Assembly (NCBI GenBank): GCA_033720735.1
Contig: JAWWBX010000038.1
Coordinates: forward strand, 1 to 21,789
Source: B8-G4 sp033720735
GTDB taxonomy: Bacteria; Bacteroidota; Bacteroidia; Chitinophagales; Saprospiraceae
DNA: 21,789 nt
Direction of reading: 5' to 3'
Shown here: in pieces, positions 7,326-14,069 of the stretch
How positions within the stretch are numbered: position 1 is the stretch's first letter
Layout: every line of letters starts with the position of its first letter
Notes under the pieces: generated by a model
What the model was told of the DNA's origin: nothing
Seen by the model: only the letters and a program-made list of their open reading frames with translations
Databases searched by the model: none
Position numbers and translations under genes: made by a program

Positions 7326-8348
7326 TCAATCCAGTCCCCGCAGCAATCGTCTAACGATACCCGGACCTTCGTAAATAAACCCGGTGTAGACCTGAATGAG
7401 GACCGCTCCGGCTCGCAGCTTGTCCTGCATGTCTTTGGCATTGTTGATCCCGCCCACACCAATGATCGGCAGCTCGGGGTAGGCCTGATGCAGGTATCTG
7501 ATCACCTCGGTCGACCGTTCGCGGAGTGGCACGCCGCTGACGCCACCCGCCCCCAGACGTTCGACTTCGAGGGCCGGCTCGATCAGCTCCCGTCGCGAAA
7601 TGGTGGTGTTCGTTGCCACGATACCGGAGAGCTGCGTCTCACGAGCAATGTCGACGATATCATCCAATTGCTCAGTGGTGAGGTCCGGTGCGATCTTGAG
7701 GAACAGAGGTTTCGGATGCGCATGATCCTGATTTCTGCGCTGCAGTTCAGTGAGGAGGGCGGTGAGCGGTGCTTTGTCCTGCAGGTCGCGCAGGTTGGGC
7801 GTGTTGGGGGAGGAGACGTTGACCACAAAATAGTCGACCAGGTCATGCAGTCGCTCGAAGCACGCGACGTAGTCGTCCGTAGCTTGCTTGTTGGGGGTCG
7901 ACTTGTTTTTCCCGATGTTGGCACCCAGGACAAAGTCACGCTCACGCCACCGTTCGAGCCGGGCTGCCAACTGTTCGACGCCACCGTTGTTGAATCCCAT
8001 GCGATTGATGAGGGCTCCCGATCTCTTCAGCCGGAACAGGCGGGGTCTTGGATTACCTGACTGCGGGCGGGGTGTGACGGTGCCGACCTCGATGAATCCG
8101 AACCCCAGACAGCGCACGGCCCGCAAATATTTCCCGTCCTTGTCAAAGCCCGCGGCAAGCCCGATAGGGTTGGTAAATTGCAGGCCCTGCACGGTACGGG
8201 TGGTCCCCGGAGCCAGGCGGAATCGGTTCCTTAAGAGCGACGCCACACCAGGGATCGCCACCAGGGCACTCAATAATTTCATCGCGGTATGGTGGGCCGT
8301 TTCTGCCGGAAGGAGGAAAAAAAGCGGTCTGAGGAAGTAGCGATACAC
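7326..8348 (-). CDS. pyrD: Dihydroorotate dehydrogenase (quinone), class 2
   Basis: FMN enzyme that oxidises dihydroorotate to orotate in pyrimidine synthesis and passes electrons to the membrane quinone pool. The 340-aa length and the N-terminal amphipathic extension (MYRYFLRPLFFLLPAETAHH) mark class 2, the membrane-associated form. Motifs include GLAAGFDKDG (63-72), GFGFIEVGTVTPRPQ, NRMGFNN (115-121) and NVSSPNTPNLRDLQ (177-190), where S180 corresponds to the class 2 catalytic serine. The FMN phosphate site lies near GVGGI and QVYTGFIYEGP at the C-terminus. The start codon is GTG at 8348; no in-frame ATG lies just upstream, and the length matches the family. Confidence 0.97.
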   Translation of the reverse strand: MYRYFLRPLFFLLPAETAHHTAMKLLSALVAIPGVASLLRNRFRLAPGTTRTVQGLQFTNPIGLAAGFDKDGKYLRAVRCLGFGFIEVGTVTPRPQSGNPRPRLFRLKRSGALINRMGFNNGGVEQLAARLERWRERDFVLGANIGKNKSTPNKQATDDYVACFERLHDLVDYFVVNVSSPNTPNLRDLQDKAPLTALLTELQRRNQDHAHPKPLFLKIAPDLTTEQLDDIVDIARETQLSGIVATNTTISRRELIEPALEVERLGAGGVSGVPLRERSTEVIRYLHQAYPELPIIGVGGINNAKDMQDKLRAGAVLIQVYTGFIYEGPGIVRRLLRGLD

Positions 8349-8375
8349 GATGGCGCCTGTTGGTCAAATTGGCCC

Positions 8376-8383
8376 GCAAGATA
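8376..8383 (-). promoter_or_regulatory. Weak candidate -7 element for pyrD
   Basis: TATCTTGC on the minus strand resembles TAnnTTTG with one mismatch and is 27 bp upstream of the pyrD GTG. No matching -33 box was found. The rest of the 221-bp gap to the small ORF at 8570 holds nothing else that I recognise except the hairpin at 8535-8550. Confidence 0.25.
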
Positions 8384-8534
8384 CGTGATCTCGTGGTGCG
8401 TTCCTCTCTCTGGACAGGGCCGGTCAGAGGTTGAGGCTCCGCCTTACATTACAAAAAACCGCTATGGCATCCTTTTTGCCTAGCTAACGGGTAACTGTCT
8501 CCCAATACTCAAGAACCGATGTAGGAATTGAGGC

Positions 8535-8550
8535 TTTGCGCCTGCGCAAA
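8535..8550. other. Perfect 7-bp-arm inverted repeat upstream of a small ORF
   Basis: TTTGCGC (8535-8541) and GCGCAAA (8544-8550) form a perfect inverted repeat with a 2-bp centre, ending 19 bp before the small ORF's ATG. The tight, symmetric form suits a protein operator better than an RNA hairpin, because a 2-nt loop would cost one or two base pairs. Confidence 0.5.
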
Positions 8551-8569
8551 CCATGAACATGTTATTGGT

Positions 8570-8695
8570 ATGAACAATCAGTGGAAGCGACCGGAGAGAG
8601 ACACCCAGATCTTCTACAAGGATATGCGGTTTTGGCTCATTGTTCTGATGCTGACCGCCTTCCTGGTATTTACGCTGATCCGTTATCCTGGTTAG
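8570..8695 (+). CDS. Putative small single-helix membrane protein, 41 aa
   Basis: ATG 8570 to TAG 8693-8695 encodes 41 aa. The first 20 residues are polar and charged (MNNQWKRPERDTQIFYKDMR), then one strong membrane helix (about 21-37: FWLIVLMLTAFLVFTLI) and a short basic tail RYPG. The charge layout predicts an inner-membrane protein with the N-terminus in the cytoplasm. I do not recognise a family. In favour of a real gene: a well-formed hydrophobic segment, a hairpin just upstream and a free intergenic position. Against: no clear promoter or ribosome binding site, and a 26-nt antisense overlap with the 3' end of nadC. Many short membrane proteins of this size act as accessory subunits of respiratory or transport complexes; nothing here identifies a partner. 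Confidence 0.5.
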   Translation: MNNQWKRPERDTQIFYKDMRFWLIVLMLTAFLVFTLIRYPG

Positions 8696-9542
8696 GGATG
8701 ACGTTCAGGCTCAGGTCGAGCGAGCCCGCTGAATGGGTGAGCGCGCCTGACGAGATATAATCCACGCCGGTTTCGGCAATGCTGCGCACGTTGGCAAGTG
8801 TCACCCCGCCTGATGCTTCGGTCTCAAACTGCCCATCCACGATCTGCACTGCCTCGTGCAGGATGGGGTGATCAAAGTTGTCGAGCATTATGCGGTCAAT
8901 GCCTCCCCGCCGGATGACCTCGTACAACTCGACGAGATTGCGCACTTCGATGGTGATGCCCAGTTGTAATCCCCGCTCGCGGAGGTAGGCGTGCACGCGG
9001 TCGATGGCCGGCTCGATCCCGCCGCACGCATCGATGTGATTGTCCTTGATCATGATCCAGTCATACAACCCCGAACGGTAGTTCTCACATCCGCCGATCC
9101 GCACCGCCTGCTTTTCGAGGAATCGCATGAGCGGTGTGGTCTTACGTGTGTCCAGGATCTTGACATCCAGATCTTCGACCTCGACTGCAAAACGGCTGCT
9201 CATGGTCGCAATCCCGCTCATGCGCTGCATCACATTGAGTACCAGGCGCTCGGCCTTCAGCATCGCGCGCGCGTTGCAGCGAATAACGTAGACGATGTCG
9301 CCATAGGTCACATCGGTCCCATCCGGAATGTGGACGGTCATGTCTGTTCCGGGGTCCACATGTGCAAAGATGCGGCGGGCTACTTCGATGCCAGCGATCA
9401 CCCCCGTGTCCTTCACCAGCAGTTCGGCAGTGGTCACTGCATCTGCAGGTATGCACGCATTGGAGGTGTGATCGCCATCCCCGACATCTTCGGCAAGGGC
9501 ACGTTCGACAAATTGCTGCAGGAGTTGGTCTGTGTTCGTCAT
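8670..9542 (-). CDS. nadC: Nicotinate-nucleotide pyrophosphorylase (quinolinate phosphoribosyltransferase)
   Basis: Converts quinolinate and PRPP to nicotinate mononucleotide, CO2 and PPi in de novo NAD synthesis; cytoplasmic. The 290-aa length is standard. Family motifs: EDVGDGDHTS (18-27), KAERLVLNVMQRMSGIAT (96-113), DTRKTTP (131-137), KQAVRIGG (144-151), KDNH (166-169), EVRN (199-202), LDN (220-222) and EASGGV (242-247). The family's NHR motif after the double glycine reads N154-Y155-R156 here, so the usual His is Tyr. The start at ATG 9542 is 15 bp after the stop of the beta-barrel gene on the same strand, so the two are probably cotranscribed. The 3' end overlaps a small convergent ORF by 26 nt. 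Confidence 0.96.
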   Translation of the reverse strand: MTNTDQLLQQFVERALAEDVGDGDHTSNACIPADAVTTAELLVKDTGVIAGIEVARRIFAHVDPGTDMTVHIPDGTDVTYGDIVYVIRCNARAMLKAERLVLNVMQRMSGIATMSSRFAVEVEDLDVKILDTRKTTPLMRFLEKQAVRIGGCENYRSGLYDWIMIKDNHIDACGGIEPAIDRVHAYLRERGLQLGITIEVRNLVELYEVIRRGGIDRIMLDNFDHPILHEAVQIVDGQFETEASGGVTLANVRSIAETGVDYISSGALTHSAGSLDLSLNVIPNQDNGSA

Positions 9543-9557
9543 GTATTTGCTTGAAAA

Positions 9558-10355
9558 TCAGAAGAGGATCGCCAGACGCAGAGTCAGGCTATTGAGCTGG
9601 CTTTTCGAGTCTTCTCGAGAAAACAGATAGTCATCGTCCGGATCACCGGGTTGTTGATTGGGGTTGTCCATGGCCTTGCGCCCCTTGTCACGCGTCATAT
9701 CCGTAAATGCCGTTTGAAAGTACAATCCAGCTTGCAGTGAAGTATTCTCGTTGAGTGCGTACTCGATGCCTGCACCGGCGCCCCACGCCAGATTCAGGAA
9801 GTTGACATCCCTGGCGATATTTTCCTTTTCAGTTGATAGCTCACCGGCATCGATAGCCCCGCGTGCCTGCATGCGGATCCCCCAGGAGATGATCGGTAGT
9901 TCGGCGTAGTAACGGAAGTAGCCGATCTCCTTGGTGCGGTATTTGAGGCCGAGTGGAAACTCCAGGTACTGCAAGGTATACTTGATCTTGACCCCGTCGG
10001 GCAGCGGCTTGTCGCCCGTATTGAAGACATCGTCACTCAACTCCGACTCCACGAGAAAATTGCCACCGATATCATGGCGCAAGGTGCCACCTTTGCCAAA
10101 CGCCAGTGCCAGCCCGCCGGCCAGCGAGAAATGTTCGCTGAAATAGAACTCACCCAACGCTCCGATGGTAATCCCCAGATTCGTGCCTGCGCCATTGATC
10201 AGATTGTCATCTGTCGTCGTCCAGTTGAAAGAAGGGCTCAGCTGCATCCCCAGGCGGAAATTCTCACCCTGAGCATGCGCCATCATCAGCCCACAGAGGG
10301 CCAGCGCTGCCGTTATCAGGCATTTTTTCGTGACTTTTGCCGCACAATATTTCAT
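9558..10355 (-). CDS. Outer membrane beta-barrel protein (porin/PorT-like family)
   Basis: Predicted outer-membrane protein of 265 aa. The start at ATG 10355 opens a signal peptide (KKCLITAALALCGLMMAHAQ, ending near residue 29). The open frame runs upstream to 10634, but those 93 codons are antisense to gldB and were rejected. The mature part alternates polar and hydrophobic residues in strand-length runs, for example LGITIGALGEFYF, LQYLEFPLGLKYR and TSLQAGLYFQTAF, and ends in LTLRLAILF with the terminal aromatic recognised by the BAM machinery. This fits the OMP_b-brl_2 type of 8- to 10-strand barrels in Bacteroidota, which includes T9SS PorT, but nothing marks it as PorT itself. It precedes nadC by 15 bp. 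Confidence 0.8.
   Translation of the reverse strand: MKYCAAKVTKKCLITAALALCGLMMAHAQGENFRLGMQLSPSFNWTTTDDNLINGAGTNLGITIGALGEFYFSEHFSLAGGLALAFGKGGTLRHDIGGNFLVESELSDDVFNTGDKPLPDGVKIKYTLQYLEFPLGLKYRTKEIGYFRYYAELPIISWGIRMQARGAIDAGELSTEKENIARDVNFLNLAWGAGAGIEYALNENTSLQAGLYFQTAFTDMTRDKGRKAMDNPNQQPGDPDDDYLFSREDSKSQLNSLTLRLAILF
10332..10339 (+). promoter_or_regulatory. Weak candidate -7 element for gldB
   Basis: GACTTTTG matches TAnnTTTG except at the first base and lies 52 bp before the gldB ATG, inside the signal-peptide codons of the divergent beta-barrel gene. No -33 TTTG was seen. Confidence 0.25.
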
Positions 10356-10391
10356 GTCCCGAGGTGTTTGTCTTACTGGAAAAACACGCCA

Positions 10392-11453
10392 ATGTTGACT
10401 GATCAACTCAATAATGGGAAAATCGCCGTTTGTATTGCCCTGCTGACTGCTGTCATCCTCTTTGCGGGATGCGGCAAAGGTAGCAATATTCCGAGTGTCG
10501 ATCATCTCGATGGCTCCTTCCAACTGGTGCGGTTTGACACGGTCTTGTGGGGACTCGACAGTACCAGCAGTGATACCGATATCCAGGCCGTAGCAGATGC
10601 ACATCCGGCGTTCTGGGAACTGTACTTTGCCCACATCCTGCCACTCTCTCAGCTCAGTGACTCAACGGCCGAATTCTACGACGCCATCCGCCAGCTGGTG
10701 TCCGATCCGCGGCTGCGTTTTATTGCCGATACGGTGTCGATGATCTATCCCGACCTCACAGATATCGCCATGCGCCTGCGCCGCGCCTTCCAGTATTACC
10801 AGTACTACTTCCCGGGCAATCGTCCACCGTCGGTCTATACCCTGATCTCTGATTTCGGCTACTTCCCTTTCATTTTTGAAGATGAAAACGGGGATGCCCT
10901 CGGGATCAGCCTTGAAATGTTCCTGGGCTCCGGGTTTCCGTACCGTGAGTTCGTCGGCAATCACCCGGCCTTTTCCAGCTACCTCCTGCGCTCGCTCAAC
11001 CGCGAACATGTCGTTAAGAAAGCACTGGATGTGATGATCGATGACATCCTGGGGCCACCCTCAGGTGATCGCCTGGTCGACCTGATGCTGCACAACGGCA
11101 AGCGCCTGTACCTCCTGGACAAGCTGCTGCCGGAGCATCCTGATACCGTGATCATGGAATATACTCCCGCCCAACTCGCATGGTGCAGAGAGAATGAGCG
11201 CAACCTGTGGGCACATTTCCTGGCGGAAGACCTGCTCTATTCCAACGAGTTTAGCAAGATCAATAAACTCGTCACCTACAGCCCGAACGCGCCAGGACTG
11301 CCACCCGAGGCGCCTGGCAGGGTCGCCAACTGGACCGGCTGGCAGATCATCCGTGCGTGGGAGGCGCGCGAACCGGGACTATCCGTTGTCGATGTCGTAG
11401 CCACGCGGGACGCCCAGCGCATCCTAGAACTTGCGCGTTATAAACCGCGTTGA
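10392..11453 (+). CDS. gldB: Gliding motility lipoprotein GldB
   Basis: Lipoprotein of the Bacteroidota gliding/T9SS machinery, required for gliding in Flavobacterium. The 353-aa protein has a type II signal peptide with lipobox LFAGC (lipidated Cys at 27). The GldB pattern is present throughout: FQLVRFDTVLWGLD, HPAFWELYFAHILPL, NGKRLYLLDKLLPEHPD, YTPAQLAWCRENERNLWAHF, LLYS, PGRVANWTGWQIIRAWE, and a C-terminal DAQRILELARYKPR. The start at ATG 10392 is followed by a short polar stretch, then the hydrophobic core. The frame also extends upstream to 10074, antisense to the beta-barrel gene, and was not used. The usual partner gldC does not follow; tatA does. Its 5' end is interleaved with the divergent beta-barrel gene's promoter. 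Confidence 0.88.
   Translation: MLTDQLNNGKIAVCIALLTAVILFAGCGKGSNIPSVDHLDGSFQLVRFDTVLWGLDSTSSDTDIQAVADAHPAFWELYFAHILPLSQLSDSTAEFYDAIRQLVSDPRLRFIADTVSMIYPDLTDIAMRLRRAFQYYQYYFPGNRPPSVYTLISDFGYFPFIFEDENGDALGISLEMFLGSGFPYREFVGNHPAFSSYLLRSLNREHVVKKALDVMIDDILGPPSGDRLVDLMLHNGKRLYLLDKLLPEHPDTVIMEYTPAQLAWCRENERNLWAHFLAEDLLYSNEFSKINKLVTYSPNAPGLPPEAPGRVANWTGWQIIRAWEAREPGLSVVDVVATRDAQRILELARYKPR
10475..10482 (-). promoter_or_regulatory. Candidate promoter for the beta-barrel-nadC operon, inside gldB
   Basis: The minus strand reads TACCTTTG followed by C, an exact TAnnTTTG match, 120 bp upstream of the beta-barrel ATG at 10355. It lies within the lipobox-proximal codons of gldB, so the transcript leader would run antisense to the gldB start. 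No clear -33 TTTG is present at 19-21 bp, which lowers confidence. Confidence 0.4.
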
Positions 11454-11513
11454 TGGGTACAGAGCAGGCTGGTGCAGCATCCCTTTAAACCCGGCGACAT
11501 TTACGGGGTCCCA

Positions 11514-11544
11514 TTGAACGGGCTTCATATTTGTTGTACTTTTA
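11514..11544 (+). promoter_or_regulatory. Candidate tatA promoter
   Basis: TTG at 11514-11516 and TACTTTTA at 11537-11544, 20 bp apart, fit the -33/-7 layout with one mismatch in the -7 box. Transcription would begin about 11550, leaving almost no leader before ATG 11555. This favours a start at ATG 11561 or 11567. Confidence 0.5.
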
Positions 11545-11554
11545 CGAACGTTAA

Positions 11555-11821
11555 ATGTGCATGGCTATGCAATCATTCTATTTGTTGATGCCGAGTGGAT
11601 GGGAGATCATCGTGATCCTCTTTGTGATCCTGCTGCTGTTTGGTGGCCGGAAGATTCCGGAACTGATGCGCGGCCTCGGTCGTGGCATCCGTGAATTCAA
11701 CAGCGCCAAGGCAACCATTGAGACCGAGATCAAGGAGGGGATGAAGGAAGCCGATCGCCAAAAGCTGGAGGAACAGCAAGATCAGGCATCCGCGTCGCCG
11801 TCGTCCAAGTCTGCCTCGTAG
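11555..11821 (+). CDS. tatA: Twin-arginine translocase subunit TatA/TatE family
   Basis: Forms the pore-like component of the Tat system, which exports folded proteins across the inner membrane. The 88-aa protein has one membrane helix (about 16-29, WEIIVILFVILLLF) and then the signature FGGRKIPEL hinge (29-37). An amphipathic helix (about 38-52, MRGLGRGIREFNSAK) and a charged, disordered tail follow. Three in-frame ATGs (11555, 11561 and 11567) compete; the longest is given, though the putative promoter favours a later one. It stands alone between gldB and a secreted hydrolase; no tatC is in the window, as is common in Bacteroidota where tatA and tatC are often apart. Confidence 0.93.
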   Translation: MCMAMQSFYLLMPSGWEIIVILFVILLLFGGRKIPELMRGLGRGIREFNSAKATIETEIKEGMKEADRQKLEEQQDQASASPSSKSAS

Positions 11822-11960
11822 GACCTGCATCTTTCACCTGTGATATGACGAATCCACATGAACAGACCGGTGTCGTGCCGGTAGGGCTGTTGGAGTCTGT
11901 CACCTTGCCAATGGCAACTCGCAGGAAGATGCCACTGTTGGAGAAATCATATCATCGCCT

Positions 11961-13352
11961 ATGCTTCGTAGTGCTCTCGTCCTGATGATCCTGTTTCCGG
12001 TATTGATCTCCGCGCAAGATGATCGTGCGGGGCGCTGGCAAGGCACGCTCACTGTGCAGGGCCTGAACATTGACATTCTGTTTCACCTCACGATAGGAGA
12101 TGCCGGCTGGGAATGTACGATGGACGTCCCGCTCCAGGGACTCAAGGACTTTGCGGCTACTGGGGTATCTGTCTCAGGCGACTCGCTGGAGGTCAATTTT
12201 GGAACGATCCCTGCAGCCTATCAGGGACTCTTTGCCACTGACAATCAGACGATCAAGGGCAACTGGCTGCAGAATGGCCAGGTCTTTCCGCTCAACCTTG
12301 AGCGTACCGAAGCCGGGCTGACCGACAGCAGACCCCAGGAACCCCGGCCACCATTCCCTTACCAAAGTGTGGATATTACCTTTCCCAGTTACGCAGATAC
12401 CACCGTCGTACTGGCGGGCACGCTGACCTATCCCGATGGGGTGGAGTCAGCTCCAGGGGTGGTCCTGGTGTCTGGTTCGGGGCCCCAGGATCGCAACGAA
12501 GAGATCATGGGCCACAAGCCGTTTCTCGTCCTGGCGGATTACCTGACACGGCGCGGGATCGCAGTACTGCGCTATGACGATCGCGGAGTCGGGGCCTCTG
12601 GCGGCCAGCGGAACACATCCACGGTAGCAGATTTTGCTGAAGATGCACATGGCGCATTGCACTATCTCCGCACACAGGATCTGATTCAGTGTCGCTCTGC
12701 CGGTGTGATCGGCCATAGCGAAGGCGGTATGGTGGCGAGTATTCTCGGCGCCCAAAAGGTGGTGGACTTCATCGTGACCATGGCCGGACCAGGGACCCCG
12801 ATCGACGAACTGCTGGTTGACCAGACATTGTTCATGGACAAGGTGGCCGGCCATCCGGACGAAGCGATTAAAATGGACACCTCATACGCCCACAACCTGT
12901 ACGATCTGGTGAAAGAAGCCGGGGAAGGCGAGCTGGACCTTCCGGTGCTACGTGCCATGATCGAGGACTACTATCATCTGTCTGAGTTTATTCGACAGCA
13001 GTTCCCGTCACTAGACCAGTTCACCGAATCCCAGATCCAATTGGTGAGTTCTCCGTGGTTCAGGCACTTTGTCCGCTTTGTTCCTCAGGACTATTTCCGC
13101 CAGGTTACATGCCCGGTATTGGCACTGAATGGCAGCCTGGACTTCCAGGTGCCCGCTGAAAAAAACCTGCGGGCCATCGAGCAAGCACTCATCGAAGGGC
13201 CTTGCGTCGATTTCGAGATCCGCCAGTTTCCCGGCCTCAACCATCTTTTTCAACCGGCGCAGACCGGCCACCTCGACGAATACGCACGTATCCCGATCAC
13301 CATTGCACCGCAGGTCCTTGAGACCATCGCTGACTGGATCCTGAAGCGGTGA
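11961..13352 (+). CDS. Secreted alpha/beta hydrolase
   Basis: Exported hydrolase of 463 aa with a signal peptide (MLRSALVLMILFPVLISAQ, cleaved near 19). Residues about 24-115 form a separate N-terminal beta-rich domain (GRWQGTL...WECTMDVP...IKGNWLQNG), often found ahead of hydrolases in this phylum. The C-terminal alpha/beta hydrolase fold (about 140-460) has an oxyanion-type LVSGSGPQDRNE (169-180), RYDDRGVGAS (204-213), nucleophile S253 in GHSEGG, acid D394 in NGSLDFQVP and H428 in PGLNHLFQ, so the triad is complete. The layout resembles secreted S9-like or DUF3887-linked esterases; the substrate is unknown. The 139 bp before it hold a short TTGCC-AAT-GGCAA hairpin (11905-11917) and no sure promoter. 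Confidence 0.88.
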   Translation: MLRSALVLMILFPVLISAQDDRAGRWQGTLTVQGLNIDILFHLTIGDAGWECTMDVPLQGLKDFAATGVSVSGDSLEVNFGTIPAAYQGLFATDNQTIKGNWLQNGQVFPLNLERTEAGLTDSRPQEPRPPFPYQSVDITFPSYADTTVVLAGTLTYPDGVESAPGVVLVSGSGPQDRNEEIMGHKPFLVLADYLTRRGIAVLRYDDRGVGASGGQRNTSTVADFAEDAHGALHYLRTQDLIQCRSAGVIGHSEGGMVASILGAQKVVDFIVTMAGPGTPIDELLVDQTLFMDKVAGHPDEAIKMDTSYAHNLYDLVKEAGEGELDLPVLRAMIEDYYHLSEFIRQQFPSLDQFTESQIQLVSSPWFRHFVRFVPQDYFRQVTCPVLALNGSLDFQVPAEKNLRAIEQALIEGPCVDFEIRQFPGLNHLFQPAQTGHLDEYARIPITIAPQVLETIADWILKR

Positions 13353-13358
13353 TGTCCG

Positions 13359-13473
13359 GTGACTCAGTGACTCGGTTTGTCGGTTGCTCCGCGGTCGAAT
13401 GTCTCAAGTCTGGCGTCTGCCATCTGGCGTCCTTGGCCGACGAAACCTTGGCGAAGGCGGCTGGCATCTGGCA
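13359..13473. repeat. Cluster of short intergenic direct repeats
   Basis: Three repeat types sit together after the hydrolase gene. GTGACTC occurs at 13359-13365 and 13367-13373 (period 8). TCTGGCGTC occurs at 13409-13417 and 13423-13431 (period 14). CCTTGGC occurs at 13431-13437 and 13446-13452, and CTGGCAT/CTGGCAA at 13461-13473 (period 7). None is long, but their density is unlike the rest of the window. They resemble micro-repeats that accumulate between genes, like TGAACACT at 2861. Confidence 0.6.
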
Positions 13474-13522
13474 AGACTGCTTAAACTTCTGTTAAAAATT
13501 CGGTGAGCATGTGCACCAGGAT

Positions 13523-13530
13523 TACCTTTG
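13523..13530 (+). promoter_or_regulatory. Promoter -7 element of the OmpH/Skp gene
   Basis: TACCTTTG is an exact TAnnTTTG match 29 bp before ATG 13560, preceded by an AT-rich stretch (13480-13500) about where the -33 box belongs. Among the cleanest promoter calls in the window. Confidence 0.6.
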
Positions 13531-13559
13531 ACGTCACTGAATTGACATCGAACAACAAC

Positions 13560-14069
13560 ATGAAACGGACTTTCTTTCTCCTCACCTTTCTGATGATGGG
13601 CCTGGCCACGGTCAGCGCCCAGAAATTTGGCTACCTCAACTCAAACGAATTGCTGGCTTCCATGCCTGATGTCAAGGCTGCCGATGCAGCACTTGAAACC
13701 TATCAGAAGGAACTGGTCAGTCAGGGCCAGGCCAAGGTCAAGGCATTTGAGACCAATTATACCAAGTACATGACCGACGTAAACGAAGGTCTGCTGTCCA
13801 AGATCCAGATGCAGGAGCGCGAAGCCGCTCTGGGTCAGGAACAACAGGCTATCGCCGATTTCGAAAAGGAAGTTCAACTCAAGGTCCTGCAGAAACGCGA
13901 AGAACTCCTCAAGCCGATCCTCAACAAGGTCGACGAGGCGATCCAGGCTGTCGGTAAAGAAGGCGGCTACACCATGATCTTCGATTCGGGTACCTCGGGC
14001 GCCATGCTTTACGCACCGGAAGGCGAGAATATCATCGCCCTGATCAAGGCGAAGCTGGGGATCCAGTAG
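13560..14069 (+). CDS. OmpH/Skp family periplasmic chaperone
   Basis: Periplasmic holdase that keeps unfolded outer-membrane proteins soluble on the way to the BAM complex. The 169-aa protein starts at ATG 13560 with a signal peptide (MKRTFFLLTFLMMGLATVSA). KFGYLNSNELLASMPDVKAA (22-41) is the family's opening strand and helix, two long charged coiled-coil arms run from about 42 to 128, and a closing beta part with GYTMIFDSGTSGAMLYAP spans about 136-153. An in-frame ATG at 13503 was rejected because the promoter element lies downstream of it. In many Bacteroidota two such genes follow bamA; here a single copy stands alone. The 3' end overlaps the convergent protease gene by 26 nt. Confidence 0.93.
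   Translation: MKRTFFLLTFLMMGLATVSAQKFGYLNSNELLASMPDVKAADAALETYQKELVSQGQAKVKAFETNYTKYMTDVNEGLLSKIQMQEREAALGQEQQAIADFEKEVQLKVLQKREELLKPILNKVDEAIQAVGKEGGYTMIFDSGTSGAMLYAPEGENIIALIKAKLGIQ

Noticed and set aside
9558..10355. Calling the beta-barrel gene T9SS porT
   Set aside because: Barrel features are generic, the PorT-specific sequence pattern I know was not found, and the usual ubiE neighbour is absent.
10074..10391. N-terminal extension of GldB
   Set aside because: It is antisense to the beta-barrel gene and would bury the lipobox signal deep inside the protein.
10356..10634. N-terminal extension of the beta-barrel protein
   Set aside because: The extra 93 codons are antisense to gldB and precede an obvious signal peptide starting at 10355.
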